This document shows positions 1-9,271 of a stretch of DNA of 63,142 nucleotides, in pieces. Source of the DNA: Thermobrachium celere DSM 8682 (GTDB lineage: Bacteria; Bacillota; Clostridia; Clostridiales; Caloramatoraceae). The translations under genes were made by a program, and so were the position numbers. Positions within the stretch are counted from its first letter, which is position 1. Every line of letters begins with the position of its first letter. A model generated the notes under the pieces. It was not told the origin of the DNA. It was given only the letters and a program-made list of their open reading frames with translations, and did not search any database. The DNA is taken from contig NZ_HF952018.1 in NCBI RefSeq assembly GCF_000430995.1, positions 220,909 to 284,050 on the forward strand. Direction: 5' to 3'.

Positions 1-843
1 TAGTTTCGAAGTCGTGGAATGATGGTAGCAGTGCATGAAGATTACATCTGGATTTTCAGTTGCCTTTAACATATCCATTGTTACTCTGTATGGAGTTAGA
101 AGTCTTACTCTTTCAGCAAGTTGAGCTTCTTCTCCCATTGATGCCCAAACATCTGTATAGATAACGTCTGCACCCTTTAGAGCTTCAATGTTGTCAGTTA
201 TTTCAATTACAGCACCAGTTTCCTTTGCAACTTCACGAACCTTTTCAACTATATCTTCTTGTGGCCATAATTCCTTTGGACCATATCCTACATAGTGCAT
301 TCCCATCTTTGCACATCCATACATCCAAGCATATGCCATGTTGTTTCTTGTATCTCCAACGAATACAACTTTAACCTTGTTAAGTGGCTTTGCAACGTGT
401 TCTTCAATTGTCATAAGGTCAGCAAGTATTTGAGTTGGGTGGTCAACGTCAGTTAAACCATTCCATACAGGAACTCCTGAGAATCTAGCTAAGTCTTCAA
501 CTACCTTTTGATCAAATCCTCTGTACTCAATACCATCATAATATCTTCCAAGAACTTTAGCAGTATCTTCTAATGATTCCTTCTTACCCATTTGTGAGCT
601 GTTTTGATCAAGGAATGTAACGTGAGCACCTTCGTCAAGAGCTGCAACTTCAAAAGCACATCTTGTTCTTGTTGAAGTCTTTTCAAATAGAAGAACTATA
701 TTCTTTCCAGCAAGAAGGTTGTTTCTTATTCCAGCTCTCTTTTTAGCTTTTAAGTCATGTGATAGGTCAAGTAGGTATCTTATTTCCTCTGGAGTAAAGT
801 CCATAAGTGTTAAAAAGCTTCTTCCTTTTAAATTAACTGGCAT
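1..843 (-). CDS. arcB: Ornithine carbamoyltransferase, 3' end missing and frameshifted near the edge
   Basis: Transfers carbamoyl between ornithine and citrulline; next to arcA it most likely works catabolically, cleaving citrulline to ornithine and carbamoyl phosphate in the cytoplasm. Translation from ATG at 843 gives [16 protein letters not shown], the carbamoyl-phosphate motif STRTR (residues 57-61) and HPTQ (135-138). An SD GGGGAAA lies just upstream, 35 bases after the arcA stop. At residues 269-272 the frame reads FMHC but then YHHSTT instead of the family's HCLPxFHD. Adding one base at about position 27 restores C-L-P-S-F-H-D-F-E. So there is an apparent one-base deletion in the ornithine-binding HCLP motif, about 25 bases from the window edge. 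It may be a sequencing or assembly error or a real lesion. The biosynthetic name argF is equally possible; the catabolic name rests on the neighbours. Confidence 0.93.
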   Translation of the reverse strand, partial: MPVNLKGRSFLTLMDFTPEEIRYLLDLSHDLKAKKRAGIRNNLLAGKNIVLLFEKTSTRTRCAFEVAALDEGAHVTFLDQNSSQMGKKESLEDTAKVLGRYYDGIEYRGFDQKVVEDLARFSGVPVWNGLTDVDHPTQILADLMTIEEHVAKPLNKVKVVFVGDTRNNMAYAWMYGCAKMGMHYVGYGPKELWPQEDIVEKVREVAKETGAVIEITDNIEALKGADVIYTDVWASMGEEAQLAERVRLLTPYRVTMDMLKATENPDVIFMHCYHHSTTSKL

Positions 844-878
844 AGTAAATTTCCCCTTTCTTTATGTAAATTATTTTT

Positions 879-2108
879 TTACAGTTTAATATTTTCTCTA
901 TATAGTGGCATACTCATACATCTTGGGCCACCACGACCACGTGATAGTTCTGAACTTGGTATTGTTAATACCTTTATTCCTTTCTTATCAAGGATTTCAT
1001 TTGTAACATAGTTTCTTTCATAAGTTACAACCACACCTGGAGCAATTGCTAAAGTGTTTGAACCATCGTTCCATTGTTCGCGTCCAGCAACTATGAAGTC
1101 GCCTCCGCCACATTTTATAAGTTCAACACTATCAAGGTTTAAAGCATCCTTTAATATCTCTTCAAGTGGGCTTGTATTGTGTTTAAATTTTAATGTATTG
1201 TTGGCACCCTTAGTTACTTCATATACACTAAGTGGTCCTTGAATTGCAGGGTGAATTGTAAACTTGTCATAATCAACCATAGTAAATACAGTATCAAGGT
1301 GCATAAATGCTCTACATTTTGGTATTTCAAATACAAGAACCTTTTCAAATCCTGTATTTGCTTCAAATAAATTTTTAGCAACTATCTCAATAGCCTCTGG
1401 AGAAGTTCTTTCACTGCATCCTATTGCAACAACCTTGTCAGAAAGAACTAGTTCATCTCCACCTTCTATTGAGAATGGCATAGTTCTGTCATACCAAAGA
1501 GGTACATTAGCTTCTCTAAAATCTTTGTGATATTTATGGATATATTTTAAAAATAGTGTTTCACGGCGTCTTGCATCTGTTTGCATTCTATTTAGTGTTA
1601 TACCATTACCAATTGATGCACCTGGATCGCGAGTAAAATATAGATTTGGCATAGGATCTAAATAGAATGGATAATCATCCATCATTAAATCTGCTAAAGA
1701 AGAAACTTCCTTAACTTCTACTTCTTCTTTCCTGATACCTGCCATTATCTTGTCAACCATCTCTCTAGTTGGCATAGATAATAGGTATTGCATTAGTGTT
1801 TCCTTAAGTGATGGTGAATAAATCTTACTTTCATGAAGCATTTCTTCTAAAAACTCTATCTTAGCTTTTTCATCTTCTAATGCTGAAGCTGCAAGTTCTT
1901 CTAAATATACAACTTCAACACCATTTTCACGAAGAACCTCTGCAAACCTATCATGTTCCTTTTGAGCTATTTTTAAATATGGAATATCATCGAAAAGTAG
2001 TCTTCCGAGATACTCTGGAACTAAGTTTTCAACTTCATTTCCAGGTCTATGAAGTAGAACCTTTTTTAGCCTACCAATCTCGGAGGTGACATTAATTAAG
2101 TTGCTCAT
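879..2108 (-). CDS. arcA: Arginine deiminase
   Basis: Hydrolyses arginine to citrulline and ammonia, the first step of the cytoplasmic arginine deiminase fermentation pathway. The 409-residue product has family length, the [10 protein letters not shown] block in the first half of the catalytic fold, a GGGD motif and the C-terminal nucleophile Cys397 in [12 protein letters not shown]. The start at 2108 ([16 protein letters not shown]) is chosen because a GGGGGG ribosome site lies just upstream and homologues begin there. An in-frame ATG at 2171 would add 21 residues unlike the family and has no good SD. It is followed at 35 bases by ornithine carbamoyltransferase, so the two are probably one operon transcribed leftward. 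Carbamate kinase (arcC) is not in the window and may lie beyond the left edge. Confidence 0.97.
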   Translation of the reverse strand: MSNLINVTSEIGRLKKVLLHRPGNEVENLVPEYLGRLLFDDIPYLKIAQKEHDRFAEVLRENGVEVVYLEELAASALEDEKAKIEFLEEMLHESKIYSPSLKETLMQYLLSMPTREMVDKIMAGIRKEEVEVKEVSSLADLMMDDYPFYLDPMPNLYFTRDPGASIGNGITLNRMQTDARRRETLFLKYIHKYHKDFREANVPLWYDRTMPFSIEGGDELVLSDKVVAIGCSERTSPEAIEIVAKNLFEANTGFEKVLVFEIPKCRAFMHLDTVFTMVDYDKFTIHPAIQGPLSVYEVTKGANNTLKFKHNTSPLEEILKDALNLDSVELIKCGGGDFIVAGREQWNDGSNTLAIAPGVVVTYERNYVTNEILDKKGIKVLTIPSSELSRGRGGPRCMSMPLYRENIKL

Positions 2109-2606
2109 GCATATCCCCCCTACTTCTTTTGCAACTTTTATTGCGTCTGCCTTACAGTATTCATTATACATTTCATGTATAAAACAGGTAAAATTCGATA
2201 TGGCACCAAATTACATGAAATTAATCTAATTATTCAAAATATTTTGCACTTTGCTCAATATTTCATGAAAATACTAATGATTATGAAAAGTGAAAAAATT
2301 TATGCAATTATGCGTTTATTTAAACATTTTGAATGTATAAAACATAATAATTATGCAATTTGAACCCTTGAAAAATGTTAACTATGTGTTAAATGTGTAT
2401 AAATAACCGAATATTGTATGTATAAATTATCAAAAATTTAACAAATAGTGTATATTAAGAAGTATACAAAAGAAAAATAAAGAAATTTCAGTATATTTTT
2501 AAAATATTATGTCGAAAAAAATATATAAACAAAAAATACAATATTTGCATAAAAATATTTTTATGTATAAACTAAAGCTAACATCAGGTAAATAGGGGGT
2601 ACGACG
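2109..2606. promoter_or_regulatory. Divergent promoter region of the arginine genes with an 18-bp palindrome
   Basis: About 500 bases of very AT-rich DNA separate leftward arcA from the rightward dipeptidase. I see no convincing gene; a 62-codon frame at 2175-2363 has no SD. The motif TGTATAAA or close variants recurs (near 2173, 2334, 2396, 2418, 2564). A perfect 18-bp palindrome CATAAAAATATTTTTATG lies at 2548-2565, 42 bases before the dipeptidase ATG. These are candidate sites for an ArgR-type arginine regulator, by analogy with ADI loci elsewhere. That assignment is inference. Confidence 0.4.
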
Positions 2607-3935
2607 ATGGATTACTTTAAGAAGGTAGAAGAGTATAGAGAAGAAATGGTAAATTCAATTATTAAGATTGTAAATATACCTAGTGTATATAGGGATGATG
2701 AAGAATTACCGTTTGGAAAAGAAATAGATAGAGCTTTAAAGGAAACATTAAAGCTGTGTGAAGGTTTAGGATTTAGAACATATTATAATAAATATTATGG
2801 TTTTGCAGAGGTTGGAGAAGGTGATGAATTAATTGGTATACTAGGACACCTTGATGTTGTTCCTGCTGGGGATTTAAACTCTTGGAAATACCCACCCTTT
2901 GATGCAAAGGTTGTAGATGGGAAAATATATGGAAGGGGAACCCAAGATGATAAAGGACCTACTATATCAGCAATATATGCAGTAAAGTCACTATTAGATT
3001 CAGGAGTAAAGTTTAATAAAAGAGTTAGATTTATATTTGGATTAGATGAAGAAAATCTTTGGAGAGATATAAAGGAATATTTAAAAAATGAAGAAGTACC
3101 AAGCTATGGTTTTACACCAGATTCAACATTTCCATTGATTAATGCTGAAAAAGGGCTTTTACAGTTTATATTAAGATCAAGAAAGGGAAGCTCAGTTAAT
3201 TTAAAAGTGGGAGAGGCGTTTAATGCTGTTCCAGATAAGGCAACATACAATGGAGAAAAAATTGAAGAATTAGAGAAGGAACTTAAAAAATTAGGTTATG
3301 ACTACACAAAACACAATGGAATAACAGTGCTAGGAAGAGCAGCTCATGCATCAAAACCAGAAAAGGGAATTAATGCAATTTCAAGACTATGTATTGCACT
3401 AAATAACATTGGAATCAACTCAAGGGCAGTTAAATTTATTGCTGAGGTTATAGGTGAAACATACAATGGAGAAAATATCTTTAGTGGGTGTGAAGATGAA
3501 GTATCAGGTAAATTAACAGTTAATGTAGGGAAGATTGATTTAAATAGCGAAGAGGAGAAAATTTGTATTGATGCAAGAATACCTGTTACGTTTGATAAGG
3601 ATGAATTTGTAAAAAGGGTTATAGATGTGGCTAAAAAATATGAACTAGAATATGAAGAATACGACTATTTAAAGGCTATATACGTACCTGAAGAACATAA
3701 GTTAATAAAGACTTTAAGAAGGGTATTTGAAGAAGAAACAGGATTAGACTCAAAGCCATTATCATCAGGTGGAGCAACGTATGCAAGGGCTATGGACAAC
3801 TTTGTTGCCTTTGGTGCAGTATTTCCAGGAAAACCAAAGACAGAGCATCAAGCAAATGAATATGTTGTAATTGATGATCTGATTAAAGCTGCCAAAATAT
3901 ATGCAAAGGCAGTATATGAACTTATACATAATTAA
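2607..3935 (+). CDS. pepV: M20 family (PepV-like) dipeptidase
   Basis: Zinc metallopeptidase that should cleave dipeptides in the cytoplasm. The metal and catalytic pattern of family M20 is complete: H81 and D83 in GHLDVVPAG, D114 in GRGTQDDKGP, E148/E149 in GLDEEN, D172 in TPDSTFP and H414 near the C-terminus in TEHQANE. The 442-residue length fits PepV/Sapep. The ATG follows GGGGG with good spacing. It is 20 bases upstream of a YfcC-type transporter and divergent from arcA. Streptococcal arginine deiminase loci carry a similar M20 peptidase (ArcT) next to a YfcC-type exchanger (ArcD), so this gene may feed arginine from imported peptides into the pathway. The family assignment is firm; the arginine link is inference from context. 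Confidence 0.88.
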   Translation: MDYFKKVEEYREEMVNSIIKIVNIPSVYRDDEELPFGKEIDRALKETLKLCEGLGFRTYYNKYYGFAEVGEGDELIGILGHLDVVPAGDLNSWKYPPFDAKVVDGKIYGRGTQDDKGPTISAIYAVKSLLDSGVKFNKRVRFIFGLDEENLWRDIKEYLKNEEVPSYGFTPDSTFPLINAEKGLLQFILRSRKGSSVNLKVGEAFNAVPDKATYNGEKIEELEKELKKLGYDYTKHNGITVLGRAAHASKPEKGINAISRLCIALNNIGINSRAVKFIAEVIGETYNGENIFSGCEDEVSGKLTVNVGKIDLNSEEEKICIDARIPVTFDKDEFVKRVIDVAKKYELEYEEYDYLKAIYVPEEHKLIKTLRRVFEEETGLDSKPLSSGGATYARAMDNFVAFGAVFPGKPKTEHQANEYVVIDDLIKAAKIYAKAVYELIHN

Positions 3936-3955
3936 GAGACTAAGGGGGAATTATT

Positions 3956-5374
3956 ATGCAAAAGAAGAGATTTAAAATGCCTACAGCCTATACAATACTA
4001 TTTTCAATAATAGTATTAGTGGCAATACTTACTTGGATTGTTCCTGCAGGTCAATATGATTATGTTGATCCTAATGCAGCAAAGAAACAGCCTATACCAA
4101 ATACTTATCACATAGTTGAAAGAACACCTCAAGGTCTTAAAGACATTGCGATGGCACCAATAAATGGATTTTATGATGCTGTTGATGTAGCACTGTTTGT
4201 TCTTGTTATTGGTGGATTTTTAGGTATAGTAATGAAGACAGGTGCAATTGAGGCTGGTATTGCAAATGTAACAAGAAAGCTAAAGGGAAGAGAAAAATGG
4301 ATGATACCTATACTTATGATACTATTCTCACTTGGTGGTACAACATTTGGTATGGCAGAAGAAACAATAGCATTCTACCCACTTTTGATACCAGTATTTT
4401 TAGCAGCAGGATATGATACGATAACTGCAGTTTCAGTTATAATGCTTGGAGCTGGAGTTGGAGTATTAGGTTCAACTGTAAATCCATTTGCAACAGGAAT
4501 AGCTTCAGGTTTTGCTAATATTTCAATAGGTGACGGAATTATATTTAGACTCTTAATATTAGTTTTAGGTGAAGCAGCAGCAATTCTATTTGTAATGAGA
4601 TATGCAGAAAAAGTAAGAAAAGATCCAACTAAATCATTAGTATATGAAACATTAAAGGAGGACAAAGAACACTTCCTTGCACATAAAGAAGGAACGGAAT
4701 TCCCAGAACTTACAGGAAAAAGAAAAATTGTACTATATATGTTTGCAGCTACATTTATAATAATGGTATTTGGAGTAATTCCATTCTCAGACATCGGTAT
4801 AACTGCTATTCCAACACTTGGATGGTGGTTTGGAGAATTAACAGCTCTGTTCTTAGTTTCAGCAATTTTAATAGGACTTGTATATGGAATGAATGAAAAA
4901 GAGCTTACATCAACTTTTGTTGATGGTGCAAGAGATCTTCTTGGAGTTGCCTTAATAATAGGTGTATCAAGAGGAATTACAGTAGTAATGAATGCTGGAA
5001 AAATAACAGATACTGTATTACACTTAGGTGAACAAACACTTGCAGGTACAGGTTCAGTAGGATTTACAATACTTTCATACCTATTCTATATACCACTTTC
5101 ATTCCTAATTCCTTCAACATCAGGACTTGCGACACTATCAATGCCGATTATGGCACCACTTGCAGACTTTGCACATGTTGCAAGACACATAGTAATTACT
5201 GCATACCAATCAGCATCAGGAATTGTTAATTTAATTACACCAACAAGTGCTGTTGTTATGGGTGGCCTTGCAATAGGAAGAGTTTCATATGATAAATGGC
5301 TAAAACATGTTTGGAAACTACTTGTAATACTAATGGTTATAATAATCGCAGTTCTTACAGTAGGAGCCCTCTAA
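3956..5374 (+). CDS. YfcC/DcuC-type transporter, likely arginine-ornithine exchanger
   Basis: Polytopic inner-membrane carrier of 472 residues with about 11-12 hydrophobic segments, starting MQKKRFKMPTAYTILFSIIV. The N-terminal KxRFxxPTAYTILF and the IVPAGQYDY block after the first membrane segment are typical of the YfcC (C4-dicarboxylate anaerobic carrier-like) family. Some Gram-positive members serve as the arginine/ornithine antiporter of the deiminase pathway. Its position behind the dipeptidase and opposite arcA-arcB supports arginine or peptide uptake with ornithine export; the substrate is not readable from sequence. The stop TAA at 5372-5374 overlaps the first bases of a dispersed repeat, which is followed by a terminator. 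Confidence 0.85.
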   Translation: MQKKRFKMPTAYTILFSIIVLVAILTWIVPAGQYDYVDPNAAKKQPIPNTYHIVERTPQGLKDIAMAPINGFYDAVDVALFVLVIGGFLGIVMKTGAIEAGIANVTRKLKGREKWMIPILMILFSLGGTTFGMAEETIAFYPLLIPVFLAAGYDTITAVSVIMLGAGVGVLGSTVNPFATGIASGFANISIGDGIIFRLLILVLGEAAAILFVMRYAEKVRKDPTKSLVYETLKEDKEHFLAHKEGTEFPELTGKRKIVLYMFAATFIIMVFGVIPFSDIGITAIPTLGWWFGELTALFLVSAILIGLVYGMNEKELTSTFVDGARDLLGVALIIGVSRGITVVMNAGKITDTVLHLGEQTLAGTGSVGFTILSYLFYIPLSFLIPSTSGLATLSMPIMAPLADFAHVARHIVITAYQSASGIVNLITPTSAVVMGGLAIGRVSYDKWLKHVWKLLVILMVIIIAVLTVGAL

Positions 5375-5406
5375 AGTGCCACCCAAGTGAAATGTGACAT
5401 TTTCAA
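5373..5406 (+). repeat. Stop-associated dispersed repeat, copy 1
   Basis: AAAGTGCCACCCAAGTGAAA then TGTGACATTTTC. It begins inside the stop codon of the YfcC gene and lies just before the terminator at 5439. One of nine copies in the window. Confidence 0.85.
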
Positions 5407-5438
5407 AAAATTGGAAACAAATTTTATACAGTTAAAAA

Positions 5439-5476
5439 ACTTCCATTAGCTAGCTGTTCCTAATGGAAGTTTTTTT
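5439..5476 (+). terminator. Rho-independent terminator after the dipeptidase-transporter operon
   Basis: Stem ACTTCCATTAG (5439-5449) pairs with CTAATGGAAGT (5460-5470), followed by a run of T. Confidence 0.9.
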
Positions 5477-5649
5477 AATTTCGTCAATTTCCCTCAAATT
5501 TAAATTTATATCCAACAAATTATTGTTATTCTATGGATGGTAGTTTAATAAACTTTTCTAACATGTAAATAAAACAATTTAATATTAAAAAAACATGTAT
5601 TTTAATATACATTAATATATAGTGTTAATACAGCCATGGGGGGATAAAT

Positions 5650-6225
5650 ATGTACTTTAAGAGGTTTATAGGGGAGAGAATTTATTTGTCGCCATTAAAT
5701 CCGGATGATTATTTAAAGTATGCAGAGTGGATAAATGACTTGGAAGTTAGTATTGCATTATTTGAAATGAAAACACCAATTACTGCTGAAGGTGAAAGGC
5801 AGATTATAGAAGATTTAGCTAAAGAAAATGTATTTGCGATAGTTTTAAATGAAGTAGATAAATTAATAGGAAATGTTGGCCTACATAATATTAATTGGAT
5901 ATCAAGAACTGCTGAACTTGGCATAGTAATAGGAGATAAATTTTATTGGGGACAGGGTTATGGAAAAGAAGCAATAGAACTCATACTAGATTATGCATTT
6001 AATATGTTGAATTTACACTCAGTATATCTTAAGGTTTATAGTTACAACGTAAATGCAATTAAATGCTATGAAAAAGTTGGATTTAAATATGCTGGAAGGC
6101 TAAGGGAAGCAATAGAAGTTGCTGGTGAAAGATATGATATTATTTATATGGATATCTTAAAAAATGAATTTAAGTCAGTTTATATTAAAGAAGTTGTAGA
6201 AAAGAAAAAAGTGTCACCCAAGTGA
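5650..6225 (+). CDS. GNAT family N-acetyltransferase (RimJ/RimL type)
   Basis: Acetyl-CoA-dependent acetyltransferase of the RimJ/RimL-like branch; the acceptor may be a protein N-terminus, polyamine or small amine and cannot be read from sequence. The 191-residue product has the acetyl-CoA loop GQGYGKEA after the strand TAELGIVIG, and the motif B region NVNAIKCYEKVGFKYAGRLR. It starts at ATG after GGGGGGA. The last five residues KVSPK and the stop TGA come from the dispersed repeat at 6208-6242, so the native C-terminus was probably replaced or extended. It appears monocistronic and converges on the MFS gene across a shared terminator. Confidence 0.88.
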   Translation: MYFKRFIGERIYLSPLNPDDYLKYAEWINDLEVSIALFEMKTPITAEGERQIIEDLAKENVFAIVLNEVDKLIGNVGLHNINWISRTAELGIVIGDKFYWGQGYGKEAIELILDYAFNMLNLHSVYLKVYSYNVNAIKCYEKVGFKYAGRLREAIEVAGERYDIIYMDILKNEFKSVYIKEVVEKKKVSPK

Positions 6226-6242
6226 AATGTGACATTATCCAA
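6208..6242 (+). repeat. Stop-associated dispersed repeat, copy 2 (supplies a C-terminus)
   Basis: AAAGTGTCACCCAAGTGAAA then TGTGACATTATCCAA. Its first 18 bases are translated as the last residues and stop of the GNAT gene. Confidence 0.85.
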
Positions 6243-6253
6243 TAAATGTAAGT

Positions 6254-6281
6254 AAAGTTCCACTTAAAAAAGTGGAACTTT
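6254..6281. terminator. Bidirectional terminator between convergent genes
   Basis: Stem AAAGTTCCACTT (6254-6265) and AAGTGGAACTTT (6270-6281) with A and T runs on either side. The stop of the leftward MFS gene lies within the hairpin. Confidence 0.9.
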
Positions 6282-7502
6282 TTTATAAGCCTTTTTGTGC
6301 CTGATTAAGAACAACAATCCCGATACAAATCTTAAAACTCCAATAATTATAAGTGCTGTTTTTATTGTTGTTAATTTATATAATTTCATACCAACCCAAG
6401 GCGCAATTACAAGGGTAATATTAGTTAGTAGGTTATAGCATGCAATATATGAGGTTCTGTTTTCTCTTGGTGTAACTTCAAATAGAGAATTTAAAAGAAG
6501 TAGCATAACACCTGATACACTAAGCCCTGTTATAACAACAAAATATGCAATATGATATATTTTAGTTGAAAGGGCATATAAAAATGGTGCAAAGGACATT
6601 CCAATTGCTGAAATTGTAAGGGCTACTGCATTTCCCTTTTTTCTTGAGAATTTTCCCCAAAATCTATATCCAAAGGCCATAGCAAGTCCATTTATGGTTG
6701 ATATAATAGATGTCCAAAATTCATTCGTATGTAAGTAGTCTACTTCGTATGTCAAAAGCAAAGGCCACGCCATTTGCCATGTAAAATGAAAGGCAACCAC
6801 TATAACTATGAATATTAAATACTCTCTTTGATTTTTTAAGTTTTTTAAAAATGCTATTGAAATTTTATTTTGTTCTGTAGATATTTCTGCAAAGGATGTT
6901 TTGGGATTATACTTGTGTTTTAGTAGTGTATAAACTTCTAATAATCCAAATATAAATGCAATAACAAATATTATTTGATATATCTTGATTAGCTCAGATT
7001 TTGTATTTGAAAGAGTGGTTAAAAGATATCCAGCAATTAGAGTTGTTGTCGTTCCTGCCACTGTTGAGATGCTATTTCTAATTGAAAGATATTGTTCTCT
7101 TTCACCAGGAGGGAATATATCAGCAAAAAATGATTGCCATAAAAATACAGCTATAGAGTTAGGAAAGTTCATCGCACCATATAAAATAACAAAAACAAAA
7201 GCTCTATATTTTTCATTTAGAAGCGGTACAAGGGCCATTAATATATAAAAGGCTCTTGTTATAAGAAAAGTAATGGAAGTTGTTCTTTTTTTATTTTTTG
7301 TAGAACCTAATACTATGCCACCTATGAAGATGGCCATTATACTGAAAAAAGCTGGAAGAGAATTAAAAAGAGAAACAAGATAATCTCCTGCATTCAACCT
7401 TTTTAAAAATAGACCTGCAAAGGATGTTGCAAGATTTAATGCAATAACTTGGAATATACCATTTAGTATATTAAGATAATAATTGTTTTTTAACCTACAC
7501 AA
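6264..7502 (-). CDS. Major facilitator superfamily transporter
   Basis: Polytopic membrane protein of 412 residues with about 11-12 hydrophobic helices and the general MFS layout; substrate unknown. The start is a TTG at 7502, preceded at good spacing by GGGGGTG; the same SD-TTG arrangement is used by the neighbouring ogt gene. After the charged N-terminus the first helix reads IFQVIALNLATSFAGLF. The region after helix 6 holds a charged loop (HKYNPKTSFAEISTEQNK). It is monocistronic. An efflux or sugar-type role cannot be separated by inspection. Confidence 0.8.
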   Translation of the reverse strand: MCRLKNNYYLNILNGIFQVIALNLATSFAGLFLKRLNAGDYLVSLFNSLPAFFSIMAIFIGGIVLGSTKNKKRTTSITFLITRAFYILMALVPLLNEKYRAFVFVILYGAMNFPNSIAVFLWQSFFADIFPPGEREQYLSIRNSISTVAGTTTTLIAGYLLTTLSNTKSELIKIYQIIFVIAFIFGLLEVYTLLKHKYNPKTSFAEISTEQNKISIAFLKNLKNQREYLIFIVIVVAFHFTWQMAWPLLLTYEVDYLHTNEFWTSIISTINGLAMAFGYRFWGKFSRKKGNAVALTISAIGMSFAPFLYALSTKIYHIAYFVVITGLSVSGVMLLLLNSLFEVTPRENRTSYIACYNLLTNITLVIAPWVGMKLYKLTTIKTALIIIGVLRFVSGLLFLIRHKKAYKKVPLF

Positions 7503-7673
7503 ATTAGCACCCCCATTCCCCTAAAGATGATTATAAACTAATTTTAATATATGTTACAAGGAAAAAATAAATATGGAAAATTCTCTATTGATGTAGTAAT
7601 ATAAAATGGTGTGCTATTTAATATTAAAATTCTTGTATTTTTAATGGTAGCACAAAAATAGGGGGTGCGTGTT

Positions 7674-8138
7674 TTGAGTTCTATTTACATATCTTTCTAC
7701 GATTCACCAATAGGATTAATTAAAATATCTGCCAATGAGAGGGCAATTGTTTCTTTAGATTTTGTGTATAAAAAATCAAAGGAAAAGGAAAATGAAATAA
7801 TTAAAGCGTGCAAAAAGCAGCTTGATGAGTATTTTAAAGGGACAAGAAAAGAGTTTGATATAGATATTGAAATAGAAGGCACTGAGTTTCAAAAGATGGT
7901 TTGGAGAGAACTAAAAAAGATACCATACGGCCAAAAGAGAAGCTATAAGGATATTGCAATTGCAATAGGAAACGAAAAAGCTGTTAGAGCTATAGGTGGA
8001 GCAAATAATAAAAATAAAATAGCAATTATAATACCATGTCATAGAGTTGTTGGAAGTGATGGTTCTCTTACAGGATATGCAGGAGGTCTTTGGAGAAAGC
8101 AGTGGTTATTAGAACATGAGGAGAAGTATAGTAAGTAA
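7674..8138 (+). CDS. ogt: Methylated-DNA--protein-cysteine methyltransferase
   Basis: Suicide repair protein that removes alkyl groups from O6-alkylguanine in DNA onto its own cysteine. The conserved active-site motif IIPCHRVVG is present (Cys122 from the start used here). It follows the DNA-binding stretch GQKRSYKDIAIAIGNEKAVR and the Asn of GGANN, and precedes GYAGGLWRKQWLLEHE. I choose the TTG at 7674 (MSSIYISFYDSPIG) because GGGGGTG at 7661-7667 then has normal spacing. The GTG at 7665 overlaps that SD and would add three residues. Length of 154 residues is normal for Ogt. Monocistronic, ending in a long hairpin. Confidence 0.95.
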   Translation: MSSIYISFYDSPIGLIKISANERAIVSLDFVYKKSKEKENEIIKACKKQLDEYFKGTRKEFDIDIEIEGTEFQKMVWRELKKIPYGQKRSYKDIAIAIGNEKAVRAIGGANNKNKIAIIIPCHRVVGSDGSLTGYAGGLWRKQWLLEHEEKYSK

Positions 8139-8152
8139 TATGTTATATTAAA

Positions 8153-8211
8153 GGCCCCATGATAGATTTTGTGTAAATTAAGTTTTATCCACAAAATCTA
8201 TTAATGGGGCC
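8153..8211. terminator. Long hairpin terminator between ogt and the EamA gene
   Basis: GGCCCCAT plus TAGATTTTGTG (8153-8172) pairs with CACAAAATCTA plus ATGGGGCC (8190-8211). The long stem probably stops transcription from both sides. Confidence 0.8.
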
Positions 8212-8230
8212 AAAACTTTTAAAATATATT

Positions 8231-9139
8231 CTATTCTCCTACAACTTCTGTCTTAATATCTTCTGTTTTAATTCCAAATTTTGTTTCAACAGCAAGAATG
8301 GATATAAAAATTAATGCACATCCTATGAACATGTTAATTGTGAATTTTTCATGAAGTAGCAAAACAGAAAATAAAGTTCCAAATACAGATTCTGTACTCA
8401 AAATAATTGCAGCCTTTGTTGAAGATGTATACTTTTGACCAACAGTTTGAAATACAAAGGCAATACATGTACTAAGTAGAGCAAGATATAAGATAGACAT
8501 AATAGCTGTTGTATTCTGTGAAGAAGGTATACTTTCAAATATAAAAGCACAAATTAAGGACAATATACCTGAAAGTCCAAATTGAATTATAGACAAAATA
8601 ACAGGATCAAGATTTTCAGCAAAGTATCCAGTTGCAACAATATGTCCTGCATATAAGAGTGCACATATAAGAGTGAGGATATCTCCTAAGTTTAAATTTA
8701 CTCCAATTCCACCTTCGTATGTTAGTGTGGCAATTCCAATAAAACAAAGAAAAGCTCCTAAATAAGAAAATATATCTGGCCTCTTTTTATATACAAACCA
8801 ATACAAGAATGGTACCATTACTACATTTGTTCCTGTTAAAAAGGCCTGCTTAGAAGGAGTTGTAAACTGAAGGCCAATGGTTTGGCTTGTGAAGGCAGTA
8901 AATAAAAATATCCCTATTATTATTCCACCTTTTAAATCTTCTTTTGTAATTGACATTACTTTTTTATAGAAGATAGCAGAAAGCAAAAAGAAGGCAATTA
9001 AAAACCTTGCAGCCATTAAATAAAAAGGCGTGATGTGTTCTAATCCATTTTTAGTTGCTACAAACCCACCGCCCCAAATTATTGCTGTTGTAAGTAGTGC
9101 TAACATTGCTAATATTTCTTGTTTCTTTGCTTTATCCAT
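8231..9139 (-). CDS. EamA/DMT family metabolite transporter
   Basis: Integral membrane protein of 302 residues made of two five-helix EamA halves (about residues 11-145 and 155-290). Signs include FVATKNGLEHITPFYLMAAR in the first half and STCIAFVFQTVGQKYTSS near the end of the second. Drug/metabolite transporters of this class export amino acids or other small metabolites; the substrate is not predictable here. ATG at 9139 follows GGGGGG. The gene diverges from the threonine aldolase gene. A second, distantly similar EamA gene lies at 35250. Confidence 0.88.
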   Translation of the reverse strand: MDKAKKQEILAMLALLTTAIIWGGGFVATKNGLEHITPFYLMAARFLIAFFLLSAIFYKKVMSITKEDLKGGIIIGIFLFTAFTSQTIGLQFTTPSKQAFLTGTNVVMVPFLYWFVYKKRPDIFSYLGAFLCFIGIATLTYEGGIGVNLNLGDILTLICALLYAGHIVATGYFAENLDPVILSIIQFGLSGILSLICAFIFESIPSSQNTTAIMSILYLALLSTCIAFVFQTVGQKYTSSTKAAIILSTESVFGTLFSVLLLHEKFTINMFIGCALIFISILAVETKFGIKTEDIKTEVVGE

Positions 9140-9271
9140 ATTTTCATCCCCCCTTAGTGCTATTCTAACAGAGTTTAATATTTAAGGTAAAGTTAAAAAA
9201 TTAAAAATTATGATAATTAATATAAATTTATGTTAAAATAAATTTAATATAACTAAATTTGGGGGGATATT

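Noticed and set aside
2109-2171. 21-residue N-terminal extension of arginine deiminase
   Set aside because: The internal ATG at 2108 has a GGGGGG SD and matches the conserved family start.
2175-2363. A 62-codon open frame between arcA and the dipeptidase
   Set aside because: No ribosome site, extreme AT-rich composition and low-complexity residues; it lies in a clear divergent regulatory region.
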